A DNA stretch of 32,815 bases. Source: Oscillospiraceae bacterium (GTDB taxonomy: Bacteria > Bacillota > Clostridia > UMGS1810). Where the stretch lies: positions 1 through 32,815 of the forward strand of contig JAJXRJ010000025.1 of NCBI GenBank assembly GCA_021629085.1. The letters run 5' to 3'. Positions 24,108 through 31,857 of this stretch are shown in pieces; the stretch's first letter is position 1, and the number at the start of each line of letters is the position of its first letter. The notes beneath the pieces were generated by a model. The model made no database searches and was not told the DNA's origin. It saw only the letters and a list, made by a program, of their open reading frames with translations. A program made the position numbers and the translations under genes.

Positions 24108-25527
24108 CAAGGAAGAACAGCGCTCTTCCTTGCAAAACCAACGGGAATTTTTTGAGGACTACGCCAAAAAAAACGGCCTGGTCCTGGTAAACATTTACGC
24201 GGACGAAGGCATCAGCGGCAAACAGATGAAGCGGCGTCCCCAATTTTTGAAGCTTTTAGAGGACGCCAAACAGCACAAATTTGACCGGGTGGTCACCAAG
24301 GATATTTCCCGGTTTGCCCGCAATACGGCGGACTTCTTATATGGCATCCGCACCTTAAAATGCCTTGGCATTGATGTGGTGTTTTTGTCGAACAACCAGA
24401 CGGTTTTGGGCGAATCGGAATTTGTGCTCACCATGTTTGCCGCGCTGGCCCAGCAGGAATCGGAGTTTTTATCCAAGCGCGTGATATTTGGAAAACAGGC
24501 AAACGCCAAAAAGGGCCGCACGCCCAATGTCATCTATGGCTACGACAAAACCGGCACCTTTGATTTGGCAATCAACCCGTCGGAGGCACGCGTTGTCCGG
24601 AAAATTTTTGACCATTACACCGAAAACGGGTATGGGCTTCGCAAAATTGCGCAAATCTTAAACACATGCGGCGATACCACCAAAAAAAACGCGCTTTGGA
24701 CGGCAAAAAGCGTACGGCGCATTTTAGAAAATCCGATTTATGCAGGTGAGCTTGTCAACCACAAGACGGAAACGCAAAATTTTCTGGACGGCTCGCGGCG
24801 CACGCTCCCGCGCGACGCATGGTTTGTGCATCCGCGCCCGCAGTTTCAGATTGTGGATAAAAAACAATTTTTAAAAGCAAAGGAAATTTTGGAAGCGCGG
24901 CGCGCACAGTATCAAGCGCATTGCACCCGCCATTCCAGCGCAGGCCTGTTTAGTTCGCTCATTGTGTGTGACGCGTGCGGCAGCACATTTACCCGCAAGC
25001 AGTACACCTATAAAAACACCTATGTGCGCTGGGTTTGTTCCAAATACAACCGTCTCGGGAAAAAAGGATGTGAAAACAGCCTCGCCGTGGACGAAGCGGA
25101 CCTTCTTACAAACATCCGCGAATGTTTGTATTCCCTGATATCAGGCCATCCACAGCCGGGGGGCCAGCTCATGCAGGCCTATGCGCGCCTCTCTCCTGAG
25201 CGGGACCGCATCTGGGAAAACGTGGAACAGGCCATTTTACGGCTGCAGCAAAAAAAGGAAAAATATATTTTGATGTTTGCAAACGGGGTGATTGACCTTT
25301 TGACGCTCAAAAAAGAAATTGCGGCCGCAGACGCCATGCTGGAAACGCTGGAGCACCGCAGGACAGCGCTTACGGCCTTTCAGATGCGGACGGAAAATCT
25401 GATTTCCACCAAGGATTTTTTAAAGAATCTGATTTTTCAATGCCAGTGGACCCATGCGGATTTACAGGCCCTGTTAGAAAAGGTTGTGGTATCGAAAACC
25501 GGCGTGGTGAAGCTGTATTTCCAATAA
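24070..25527 (+). CDS. Large serine recombinase
   Basis: 485 residues from ATG 24070 (GGGAGGCGGCG upstream). The resolvase domain (about 1-150) has the nucleophile Ser11 in AAYCRVSTDKEEQ, then NIYADEGISGKQMKRRPQF and TKDISRFARNTADF with the active-site Arg residues. The recombinase domain (about 160-270) has GLRKIAQILN and SVRRILENPIYAGELV. A zinc ribbon (about 295-345: CDACGSTF, then two further Cys in VRWVCSKYN and GCENS) and a coiled coil (about 375-445) follow. This is the architecture of phage and skin-type integrases, which cut 2-bp cores and need a partner to reverse direction. It is the likely agent for the TGC junctions at 22255 and 30715. Confidence 0.95.
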   Translation: MNRIAAYCRVSTDKEEQRSSLQNQREFFEDYAKKNGLVLVNIYADEGISGKQMKRRPQFLKLLEDAKQHKFDRVVTKDISRFARNTADFLYGIRTLKCLGIDVVFLSNNQTVLGESEFVLTMFAALAQQESEFLSKRVIFGKQANAKKGRTPNVIYGYDKTGTFDLAINPSEARVVRKIFDHYTENGYGLRKIAQILNTCGDTTKKNALWTAKSVRRILENPIYAGELVNHKTETQNFLDGSRRTLPRDAWFVHPRPQFQIVDKKQFLKAKEILEARRAQYQAHCTRHSSAGLFSSLIVCDACGSTFTRKQYTYKNTYVRWVCSKYNRLGKKGCENSLAVDEADLLTNIRECLYSLISGHPQPGGQLMQAYARLSPERDRIWENVEQAILRLQQKKEKYILMFANGVIDLLTLKKEIAAADAMLETLEHRRTALTAFQMRTENLISTKDFLKNLIFQCQWTHADLQALLEKVVVSKTGVVKLYFQ

Positions 25528-25584
25528 GCCGTTGCCTGTGTGCAAAAAGCAGCGGCAGTTCTCCATAAATGGAGGGATGATAAG

Positions 25585-25616
25585 AAAACGGCAAGCGGAA
25601 TTCGCTTGCCGTTTTT
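25585..25616. terminator. Bidirectional terminator between recombinase and SLH gene
   Basis: AAAACGGCAAGCG (25585-25597) pairs with CGCTTGCCGTTTT (25603-25615) around GAATT, with A and T runs at the ends. It serves the recombinase (+) and the SLH operon (-), which converge here. Confidence 0.9.
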
Positions 25617-25619
25617 AGG

Positions 25620-26816
25620 TTATATCGCCGGTATATCCATACCATACATGAATTCTTTTAATGTATCAATGGTTGTCTGGCTCACATGGTTGAGCAGTTC
25701 TGTCTTTAACCGCACCAGTTCGTCGCCGCCGGCGTCCTCGTCGTCCAGCAGCGCGCCGTAATATTCAATAAATTGGTCATACTCTTCGCTGTAGGTGGTT
25801 TTGGCATAGGATGCAGAAAGTAAGATCCCGCTTTCCCCATCCGCAATAAGCTGTGCAACCACCGGCTTGGCAGCCTCCACAACCTGTGTGCCCAGCGGGC
25901 CTAAAAACCGCACCTGGTCAAGTGCAGACGCCACATCCTCAAGCATTGCGATATATTCTTCATTCTTTTGCAGCTCTTCTTCTGTAAGGCCGTCATCTGG
26001 CGGTGTCGGGTCATCCGGCTCACTTCCAGACCCCGACCCGGAACCGCTGCCTGATCCAGAACCGCTGCCCGACCCGGAACCGCTGCCCGATCCGGAGCCG
26101 CTGCCTGATCCAGAACCGCTGCCCGACCCGGAGCCGCTGCCCGACCCGGAACCGCTGCCCGACCCGGAGCCCGAGCCAGAACCGTTCGGCGGGTTCACCT
26201 CCGGCGTTTCTTCCACTACATAGTTTTGCAGTGCCATAGCAAGCTCGGCACGGGTGATATTTTGCGTTGCCCGAAACGTATTGCCTGCTTCCAGCGGCAT
26301 CACAAAGTTGGCAACCACTTTTTTCACATCGTCCACTGCCCAATCGGACACCTCATCCGTGATGGTTGCCAAAAGCGGGAGGTCATAGAGCTTCACAACC
26401 CGGTTGATGATCGCACAGGTTTCCTCGCGCGTTAATGGGTTGTCCCCCCGAAAGGTGCCGTCCTCAAAGCCATAAATATAGCCGGCCTTTTTCGCAACCA
26501 TGACATAGCTGTAAAACCAGTCATCCGTCGTCACATCCGGGAATCCAACCGTATCTGCCTCGGTATAGTGAAAAATCAGGTTCATCATTTTGCACAGCTC
26601 TGCCCTGGTTAAAAAATCGTCGGGCTTAAACGTGCCGTCGCCGTGCCCTACCAAGACCCCGGCCCGCACCAGCTTATAAATGGCCGCACCGGCAGGCGTG
26701 GATGCATCCACGTCTGAAAACTGAATCTGCCCGCCATCCGCTGCATCTGCCGCAAACACGGCTGCGCCGGGAATGGCCAGGCATAAAATTAATACAATGG
26801 AAAGAATCCGTTTCAC
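25620..26816 (-). CDS. SLH-domain surface protein with Gly-Ser linker
   Basis: 398 residues from GTG 26816, which follows AGAGGTG; an in-frame upstream ATG lies in the preceding terminator. A signal peptide (1 to about 23, ending VFAADA) is followed by three S-layer-homology repeats (about 30-200: FSDVDASTPAGAAIYKLVRAG, FPDVTTDDWFYSYVMVAKKAGYI, VSDWAVDDVKKVV). Such repeats anchor proteins to pyruvylated cell-wall polymers. A (Gly-Ser)n linker (about 210-265) is encoded by 18-bp tandem repeats. The C-terminal part (about 270-398) is helical and unrecognised. It follows the larger SLH gene across a terminator. It is probably surface cargo of the intervening element. Confidence 0.85.
   Translation of the reverse strand: MKRILSIVLILCLAIPGAAVFAADAADGGQIQFSDVDASTPAGAAIYKLVRAGVLVGHGDGTFKPDDFLTRAELCKMMNLIFHYTEADTVGFPDVTTDDWFYSYVMVAKKAGYIYGFEDGTFRGDNPLTREETCAIINRVVKLYDLPLLATITDEVSDWAVDDVKKVVANFVMPLEAGNTFRATQNITRAELAMALQNYVVEETPEVNPPNGSGSGSGSGSGSGSGSGSGSGSGSGSGSGSGSGSGSGSGSGSGSGSGSGSGSGSEPDDPTPPDDGLTEEELQKNEEYIAMLEDVASALDQVRFLGPLGTQVVEAAKPVVAQLIADGESGILLSASYAKTTYSEEYDQFIEYYGALLDDEDAGGDELVRLKTELLNHVSQTTIDTLKEFMYGMDIPAI
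26041..26166. repeat. 18-bp tandem repeat, seven units, coding a Gly-Ser linker
   Basis: Seven consecutive 18-bp units are variants of GAACCGCTGCCCGACCCG, differing mainly at third codon positions. On the minus strand each unit encodes six residues of alternating Gly and Ser. Partial units flank the array. Expect length variation between strains and assembly errors here. Confidence 0.92.
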
Positions 26817-26840
26817 ACTTTCACCTCTTAACAATTTGGA

Positions 26841-26871
26841 TAAAAAGAGGCAGAACAAAATATTCTGCCTC
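26841..26871 (-). terminator. Terminator between the two SLH genes
   Basis: GAGGCAGAA (26847-26855) pairs with TTCTGCCTC (26863-26871); on the minus strand TTTTTA follows. It lies 13 nt after the stop of the large SLH gene and 25 nt before the next start, so the distal gene would depend on read-through or an unseen promoter. Confidence 0.8.
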
Positions 26872-26884
26872 ATTTCCAGGTGTT

Positions 26885-29734
26885 TTATCTGAGCTCTCTG
26901 CTCACTGTGACCGTATTGTCGTTATACTGCTTGGTAAACGAATCGCCGCCGTTTGCATAACGATCCATGAATTCATCTGTGGTGAGGTCTGCGTTGTTCA
27001 AAAGCTTTTTGAGCGTATTTTCCACCTTCAAAATATCATCCGGCGTAATGTCCCTGCCAAATTCGCCGCCAGTCAATTTGTGGATAAATTCATTGATGGT
27101 ATCCAGATAGCCAAGCAGCGTATCGCCAAAGGCGTCTACCAATTCATCGATCTGCTGCTGGGTCAGCTTGCCGGATTCCAAATCATCCGCAAACGTCTGT
27201 ATCGCCTGGTCTGCAAGCACTGCGCTCTCTTTTAGCAGCTCATAGTACGCCTCGTTGCTCAAAAGCGTATAGCCCGAAAGCGTGGGCTCTGTTGCCGGCG
27301 TTTCCGAACCGGAAAGCAGGTTTTGGGGTGTGAGAAGTGCAATGAGCGCTATAAATGCGTCGTTGTCCGCATAGAGATCCGACTTGCCCTCCAGTTTTTG
27401 GAGCATTTCTTCATATTTGGGGATGAGGATGTCTGAAACCGGGTTGATGTACAGGGTGATGGAGCAGTCCACCTGTGCAGTTGCGCGCGTCGTTGGGTCT
27501 ACAATCGCAAGCGCCTCGTCAATCATTTCCAAATAGTCCGCCTTGGAGGTTTCAAACAGTGTGCGCATTTCTTCTTCCGTCATGACATCTTTATAAAGCT
27601 GCGGAATGTATGGCAGAACTTCTTCAAAGGTCAAATTCACCAGTTCGCCCCGGAGCGCCACTACCACGTCGTGGTTTTGTTCGGTGACTGTCAGCGAGCT
27701 TTCATTTACCAGCTGGTTGACAACGTCGTCCACCTCATCGTTTTGGCCGGGCACAGCGTTATAGAGGATTTCTCTTAAATTGTCCTCGCCCATCACATCG
27801 GCAATTTTTAAGGCCTGCGCCTGTTTTAAAATGTTGCGGTCTGCATCAAGGAGCCCCTTTTCAATTGCCTTTTCAAGCAGCTTGGGCTCAATTTCCCCAA
27901 TTCCGTTGAGCACCAGGTTTTTGTTGGTGAAAATCATATCCTTGATCGAATCCAACAGGCGGGTATCGCTGTTGTACATCACATACGGCCGCACCGACTC
28001 GGAAACGCCGAATGCATTGATTTCTGCCAATACGGAAAGCTGTTTCCACTTCGGTGTCACAGTGAGATTGGCATTGACCGGTGTGGTTGCGCTAAATTCA
28101 TTGCCGTCTGCATCGTACCAGCCGTGCTGATGCACCTGATGCAGATAGGAAGTGCCGTCCCACGCACCCGTGGGGCCTTCCCAATAGCCGTCCCAATACA
28201 CATTGGGAATGTCGCTCTCTAAAACCGTGCCGCCTGCGGGAACCGTTACCGTGGTTTCATTTGCGCCGTCTTTAAACGTGACGGTGTAACTGGTGGCAGA
28301 CTCTGCCGTCCAGTGCGCATACAGGGTGACAGCACCGGTTACCGTGTAGTCCGCATCAATTTTGGTGCCCGTGCCATTGAGCCCGGTATACCAGCCTTCA
28401 AATATATATCCAGCCCTTGTCGGATCTGCCGGCAGGGTAATGGTGCCGCCGTAAAGCGCTTTTGTGCTTGCGGGGTCAACCGTGCCGCCCTGCGCGTCAA
28501 AGGTGATGGTGTATTCGTTGCGGTCATAGTAGAGACGCAGCGTGAGCCCGCCGCCCGCTCTCACAGTACCGGAAATATCACTCTCGTCCTGGTTGAAGGT
28601 AAAGCCGCGATAAGACTTGGGCGAGACACGTACCGTGTCGCCGACATAGCCTGTAAAATCTTCGCTCTCATAAAGCTCATATTCTGTTTGATCCAGATTT
28701 TGCTGATAATATTCAATTGTATAAACGGACCTTCTGCTTCCGCTGGAACCGCTGCCGCTGTTGCCGCCGTTGATAATGGTGATGGAAGACGTATCTTTAA
28801 ACCGCACTTCCGTGTAGTAGGTTGCGCCGGCAAACACCGCTTCGGTCTCATAGTTGTTAAACCGGACCGCTGCGTTGACATTCTTGACAATCACACCGCC
28901 GCCTGTGGTGACGTTGGTCAGGGTGACGGTTTCACCGCCGCGGATGACCAGGCGGCCGGTAATATTTACATTGAGCAAATTGATGGTCCCAGCGCCTGCG
29001 CCGTCGCCAATCACCAAATCGCCGTTTACTGTCAGGTTTTGCAGGCTGACATTGGGCGCTTTGACCATGACATTGCCGGCACCCACTGTGATGAAAGTGC
29101 CTTCATACGCCATGTACTGCTGGGTGATATTATACATTACCTGGGCAAATTCCGCCCTGGTGATGTTATTGAGCGGATAGAGCGAACCGTTGATATCACC
29201 GTTGATGTAGCCGCTGTCCACCAAAGAGGCAACGTCGCTGACGGCCCACGCCGCAACGTCGTCTTTATCACTAAACCGTGCAAGCGAGCTTTCATCAGAC
29301 CCGCTGATGACATACGCCCGCGCAATCACTGCAAACGCCTCCTGGCGCGTAATGGGGTCGTTGGGCCGCATATAGCCGTCGCCAGAACCGTTAAAGGTTT
29401 GCATGTTCACCGCTTTTGCGATATCGTCGTAAAACCAATCCTCCGTACTGACGTCTACAAAGTTGATATCCGCCTTTTGAGACGCGCCAAATGCACGGTT
29501 GATAATGGCCGCCATTTCCGCCCTGGTCAAATATGCATCCGGCAGCAGCAAGCCCGCGTCATTTCCGCGCAGCAAGCCGTGTTCCAATGCGGCCTCCAAT
29601 GCGGGTGTAGACCAGTCATTGGGGAAGTCGGGAAAATCCCCCGGGGCGGCTGCGCCCACGGCAACTGCCGAAATGAGCATGGTAACTGCCAGCACAAGAG
29701 ACAGCGTCCCTCTTAAAATTTTCCTCACTGTCAT
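26885..29734 (-). CDS. Large SLH-domain surface protein with InlB-type repeat
   Basis: 949 residues. A signal peptide (1 to about 29) leads into three SLH repeats (about 35-210: DAYLTRAEMAAIINRAFG, FVDVSTEDWFYDDIAKAVN, YPLNNITRAEFAQVMYN). A beta-helix-like stretch (about 215-330) is rich in short Asn/Val/Gly rungs such as VSLQNLTVNGDLVIGDGAG, then a Gly/Ser spacer. An InlB B-type (Listeria-Bacteroides) repeat follows at about 405-480 (FDAQGGTVDPA, GYIFEGWYT, LYAHWTAES). The C-terminal 350 residues are mostly helical and unrecognised. A wall-anchored adhesin or binding protein is likely. It lies 26 nt after the preceding membrane-protein gene. The start may be ATG 29734 or GTG 29728. Confidence 0.85.
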   Translation of the reverse strand: MTVRKILRGTLSLVLAVTMLISAVAVGAAAPGDFPDFPNDWSTPALEAALEHGLLRGNDAGLLLPDAYLTRAEMAAIINRAFGASQKADINFVDVSTEDWFYDDIAKAVNMQTFNGSGDGYMRPNDPITRQEAFAVIARAYVISGSDESSLARFSDKDDVAAWAVSDVASLVDSGYINGDINGSLYPLNNITRAEFAQVMYNITQQYMAYEGTFITVGAGNVMVKAPNVSLQNLTVNGDLVIGDGAGAGTINLLNVNITGRLVIRGGETVTLTNVTTGGGVIVKNVNAAVRFNNYETEAVFAGATYYTEVRFKDTSSITIINGGNSGSGSSGSRRSVYTIEYYQQNLDQTEYELYESEDFTGYVGDTVRVSPKSYRGFTFNQDESDISGTVRAGGGLTLRLYYDRNEYTITFDAQGGTVDPASTKALYGGTITLPADPTRAGYIFEGWYTGLNGTGTKIDADYTVTGAVTLYAHWTAESATSYTVTFKDGANETTVTVPAGGTVLESDIPNVYWDGYWEGPTGAWDGTSYLHQVHQHGWYDADGNEFSATTPVNANLTVTPKWKQLSVLAEINAFGVSESVRPYVMYNSDTRLLDSIKDMIFTNKNLVLNGIGEIEPKLLEKAIEKGLLDADRNILKQAQALKIADVMGEDNLREILYNAVPGQNDEVDDVVNQLVNESSLTVTEQNHDVVVALRGELVNLTFEEVLPYIPQLYKDVMTEEEMRTLFETSKADYLEMIDEALAIVDPTTRATAQVDCSITLYINPVSDILIPKYEEMLQKLEGKSDLYADNDAFIALIALLTPQNLLSGSETPATEPTLSGYTLLSNEAYYELLKESAVLADQAIQTFADDLESGKLTQQQIDELVDAFGDTLLGYLDTINEFIHKLTGGEFGRDITPDDILKVENTLKKLLNNADLTTDEFMDRYANGGDSFTKQYNDNTVTVSRELR

Positions 29735-29760
29735 CAGCCCTTTCGTAATAAGAATGAAAA

Positions 29761-30561
29761 TTATAGTTCACTTTGATATAAATTTACATAATACGCCTTT
29801 GTAATCTGCTTTTCATTGGCATACGCGCGCATGATTTCATCGGCAAGCGATGTGTCGCGCTGGTTGTCTTTGAGCAGTGTCCGAAGCTGGGATACCACTT
29901 CTTCCACCTTTTGGTCACACTCTGCCTCCAGCGAGAGCGCGCGGTCATATGCACTGCTTGCAATGCGCAGTTTGCTTACATTGTTGCGCTCACCTGCCGG
30001 GAGCGCCAAATATTCACTTTTCACCGACGATTCCAGCGATTGCAGCTGGGAAGAAAAGCCGGATTTTAACACATACATTTTTGCCACAAGCTCGGAAATT
30101 TGCGTATCCACTGTTTTTTGGGACGAGGCACCGGGGTTTTCTGCCGCTGTGCCGTCCGGCGTGGTTTGCTGTGCGTTTTCTCCTCCTTGCGCACCCTCGC
30201 CGTTTGCCTCAGCCTGGGCGGCATCCGCCGGCTTGTCAACAACCACCGCTTTGCCATTTTCCCGCTTGAGTTCCTTGTTTCCCAAAACCAGCTCCACCGC
30301 ATCCTCTTCGGTAATTTCACCGGCGGCAAGCGCGTTTTTTTCCTCTTCATTCAGATCCCGCACGTTGGTTTGCGGATACGCTTTTAACGCTTCAGAAATG
30401 GCTTTCTGGTTGTCTTCTATCATCTGTTGAATATCCGTGTCTGAGCTTGCCAGCCCCAGCCTTAAGGCCATGATGTTATCCCAATGCAAATACAGGACAA
30501 TGCCCGCTGCAATGACCAGCACAAGCAAAATAACGAGCACAACTTTCAGCGCTTTTTTCAA
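29761..30561 (-). CDS. Membrane-anchored helical protein of unknown function
   Basis: 266 residues. An N-terminal hydrophobic segment (about 5-27, ALKVVLVILLVLVIAAGIVLYL) is preceded by two Lys and lacks an obvious cleavage site, so it is probably a membrane anchor. An outside domain has three parts: a helical Glu/Asp-rich region (about 45-110), a low-complexity Ala/Glu/Gly/Gln linker (about 115-155) and a long helical or coiled-coil end (about 158-266). The start is TTG 30561 behind GAGGTG. It is the first gene of the SLH operon, directly behind a perfect promoter, and may work with the SLH proteins. I do not recognise the family. Confidence 0.75.
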   Translation of the reverse strand: MKKALKVVLVILLVLVIAAGIVLYLHWDNIMALRLGLASSDTDIQQMIEDNQKAISEALKAYPQTNVRDLNEEEKNALAAGEITEEDAVELVLGNKELKRENGKAVVVDKPADAAQAEANGEGAQGGENAQQTTPDGTAAENPGASSQKTVDTQISELVAKMYVLKSGFSSQLQSLESSVKSEYLALPAGERNNVSKLRIASSAYDRALSLEAECDQKVEEVVSQLRTLLKDNQRDTSLADEIMRAYANEKQITKAYYVNLYQSEL

Positions 30562-30626
30562 GCGATCACCTCAAATATGTACCAAATACCGTTTGTTTTT
30601 TGAAATGCATCTACCAATACAACATG

Positions 30627-30655
30627 ATTATACCGTCTTTAACGCCAAATGTCAA
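30627..30655 (-). promoter_or_regulatory. Perfect sigma-A promoter of the SLH operon
   Basis: On the minus strand TTGACA (30655-30650), 17 nt, TATAAT (30632-30627): both hexamers and the spacing are consensus. It lies 60 bp inside the right end of the element, so the cargo is expressed in vegetative cells independently of the interrupted gene. Confidence 0.9.
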
Positions 30656-30666
30656 GCAAAATCCCG

Positions 30667-31164
30667 TTACATTCTAATTACATCTTGCAGGATGCTCCCA
30701 TCAGTTTCAACTTGTGCCACGGGCAGGTTGTTTTTCTGCCACAGCTGCGTATCGCCCTCGTCGAATTTATATTTGGAGCGGAAGATTTTTGCATTCCCTT
30801 CTGAGCCAAACAGCACGACTTTTTTGTCAAAGGTGGCAAGGCCTTCCACCTGTGTCGGCCGGCTGACGCCGCAGAATACATCCAGTGTAATGCGGAAGAA
30901 GAATTTCAAATCCACGGTAAAATAGCCGCGGTTGAACGAAACCGGTTCCACATCGGTGTAAATCCAGATGATTTCCGCTTTTCTGCATTTTACATTGATT
31001 GCGCTGTTGACCAGGCGCTGGCCGCACTCCGTGAGATACACCCGGAGATTTTCTAAGCACTCTTTGTCCTTGCAGGAGCCGTAAACTTTTTTTGTTTGGA
31101 TACAAACACTGCCGCCTCTGTCATTGCCACAGCCACAGTGGTTGCCGCCTAATTTTTCACTCAT
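30667..31164 (-). CDS. Cysteine-rich protein, N-terminal half of a split gene
   Basis: 165 residues in the present frame. AGGAGG stands 8-9 nt before ATG 31164. A short Gly/Cys-rich head (GGNHCGCGNDRGG) is followed by CIQTKKVYGSCKDKECLENLRVYLTECGQ and a beta-rich domain with AEIIWIYTDVEPVSFNRGYFTVDLKFFFR and GLATFDKKVVLFGSEGNAKIF. Residues 1-150 end in NNLPVA; the last 15 residues come from inside the element and look unrelated. In the single-chain Clostridia proteins I recall, NLP is followed by a stretch like the start of the ORF at 21868. A sigma-K-like promoter lies upstream. A sporulation coat or exosporium role is inferred; no function has been shown for the family that I know of. Confidence 0.78.
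   Translation of the reverse strand: MSEKLGGNHCGCGNDRGGSVCIQTKKVYGSCKDKECLENLRVYLTECGQRLVNSAINVKCRKAEIIWIYTDVEPVSFNRGYFTVDLKFFFRITLDVFCGVSRPTQVEGLATFDKKVVLFGSEGNAKIFRSKYKFDEGDTQLWQKNNLPVAQVETDGSILQDVIRM
30715..30717. other. Right junction core (TGC) of the intervening element
   Basis: TGC on the plus strand is the GCA (Ala150) codon of the N-terminal half. It has the same codon phase as 22255-22257. Around the cores only TNGCANNAG is shared, as expected of half-sites joined to unrelated partners. Confidence 0.55.
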
Positions 31165-31210
31165 ATGATATTAACCTCCTAAAATCAATAGTTTTAAGCT
31201 GCCTCATTAA

Positions 31211-31240
31211 CATGATATGCCCGGGTCAAAAATATGTGCC
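31211..31240 (-). promoter_or_regulatory. Sigma-K-like promoter of the split cysteine-rich gene
   Basis: On the minus strand GCAC (AC at 31237-31236), 16 nt, then GCATATCATG (CATA starts at 31219). This matches the B. subtilis sigma-K pattern AC-N16-CATANNNTA except for the final base. Sigma-K acts late in the mother cell. No sigma-A promoter was seen in the 31165-31317 gap. Confidence 0.5.
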
Positions 31241-31317
31241 AGCATCAGGAATAATCGCCGGCATTTTAAAATACATTAAAATACAAGGCATATTTTTTAG
31301 AAAGGGTTGACACATTT

Positions 31318-31857
31318 ATGAAGCTGTTTGTAATCCATAAAGACACGCTTATCGTGTACTGCCTGATTATCGCGGTCATTTTGGGGCTTGTCTCCTTAAA
31401 CTGGGATACCGCCGTCGCCGTGTTCGACTCCATGGGCCCCAAAAAGGACCTGCCCATCTATTGCGTGGACAAAGGCGAAGAAAAAATCTGTTCCATCAGC
31501 TTTGACGCCGCCTGGGGCAACGAGGACACCGAAGACCTGATCAAAATTTTGGAAAAATACAATGTGAAAACCACCTTTTTTGTGGTGGGCGGCTGGGTGG
31601 ACAAATATCCGGAATCGGTCAAGCAGCTTGCCGACGCGGGGCATGAAATTATGAACCACTCCAATACCCACCCGCACATGACCAAGCTCAGCGTTGAACA
31701 GATGCAGGCAGAGGCCAACGCCTGCAGCGATAAGATAGAGGCCATTACCGGCGTGCGGCCCATCCTGCTCCGCCCGCCCTACGGCGACTATAACGACACC
31801 GTGGTGGGCGCCATGCGCGATATCGGCCTTTATACCATTCAGTGGGACGTTGACTAA
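31318..31857 (+). CDS. Truncated PdaA/PdaB-like polysaccharide deacetylase
   Basis: 179 residues. A single N-terminal membrane helix (about 12-30) leads into a NodB-type domain. Motif 1 is SFDAAWGNEDT (about 60-70), motif 2 NHSNTHPHM with two metal-binding His, motif 3 RPPYGDYN. Translation stops right after QWDVD, in the middle of motif 4, which normally continues into a D-W pair; motif 5 with its catalytic His is missing. Full-length Clostridia relatives run about 60-70 residues further. The lost part does not occur in any frame to the window end. It is divergent from the split cysteine-rich gene. Homologues act in spore cortex or wall modification. As it stands it should be inactive. Confidence 0.85.
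   Translation: MKLFVIHKDTLIVYCLIIAVILGLVSLNWDTAVAVFDSMGPKKDLPIYCVDKGEEKICSISFDAAWGNEDTEDLIKILEKYNVKTTFFVVGGWVDKYPESVKQLADAGHEIMNHSNTHPHMTKLSVEQMQAEANACSDKIEAITGVRPILLRPPYGDYNDTVVGAMRDIGLYTIQWDVD

Larger units (their letters stand above)
22258..30717. mobile_element. Putative 8.46-kb serine-recombinase intervening (skin-like) element
   Basis: The segment separates two collinear minus-strand halves of one cysteine-rich gene. It encodes on the plus strand an AAA/DUF4143 ATPase, a small ORF and a large serine recombinase; on the minus strand it carries an operon of a membrane-anchored protein and two SLH-domain surface proteins under a perfect sigma-A promoter. Removal between the TGC cores gives a 278-codon frame: 150 codons from the right half and 128 from the left. 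No phage structural, replication or transfer genes are present. Known analogues are the B. subtilis skin element in sigK and the prophage in spsM, which recombinases excise in the mother cell. Whether this element excises, or only disrupted the gene, is not shown. Confidence 0.65.

Noticed and set aside
26041..26166. Possible CRISPR-like or regulatory repeat array
   Set aside because: The units are contiguous 18-mers without spacers, in frame, and encode a Gly-Ser linker inside an SLH protein.
28313..29716. Long plus-strand open frame (467 codons) opposite the large SLH gene
   Set aside because: A codon-bias shadow: no start signal, and the minus strand carries a signal peptide and SLH repeats.
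30711..30717. GCACAA (minus strand), a longer 6-bp repeat shared with 22261-22268, as the element core
   Set aside because: Joining there puts the C-terminal half out of frame and gives an unrelated tail; the GCA three-base core is shorter but keeps the frame.
22258..30717. Classical prophage
   Set aside because: No capsid, terminase, tail, lysis or replication genes are present; only the recombinase is phage-like.
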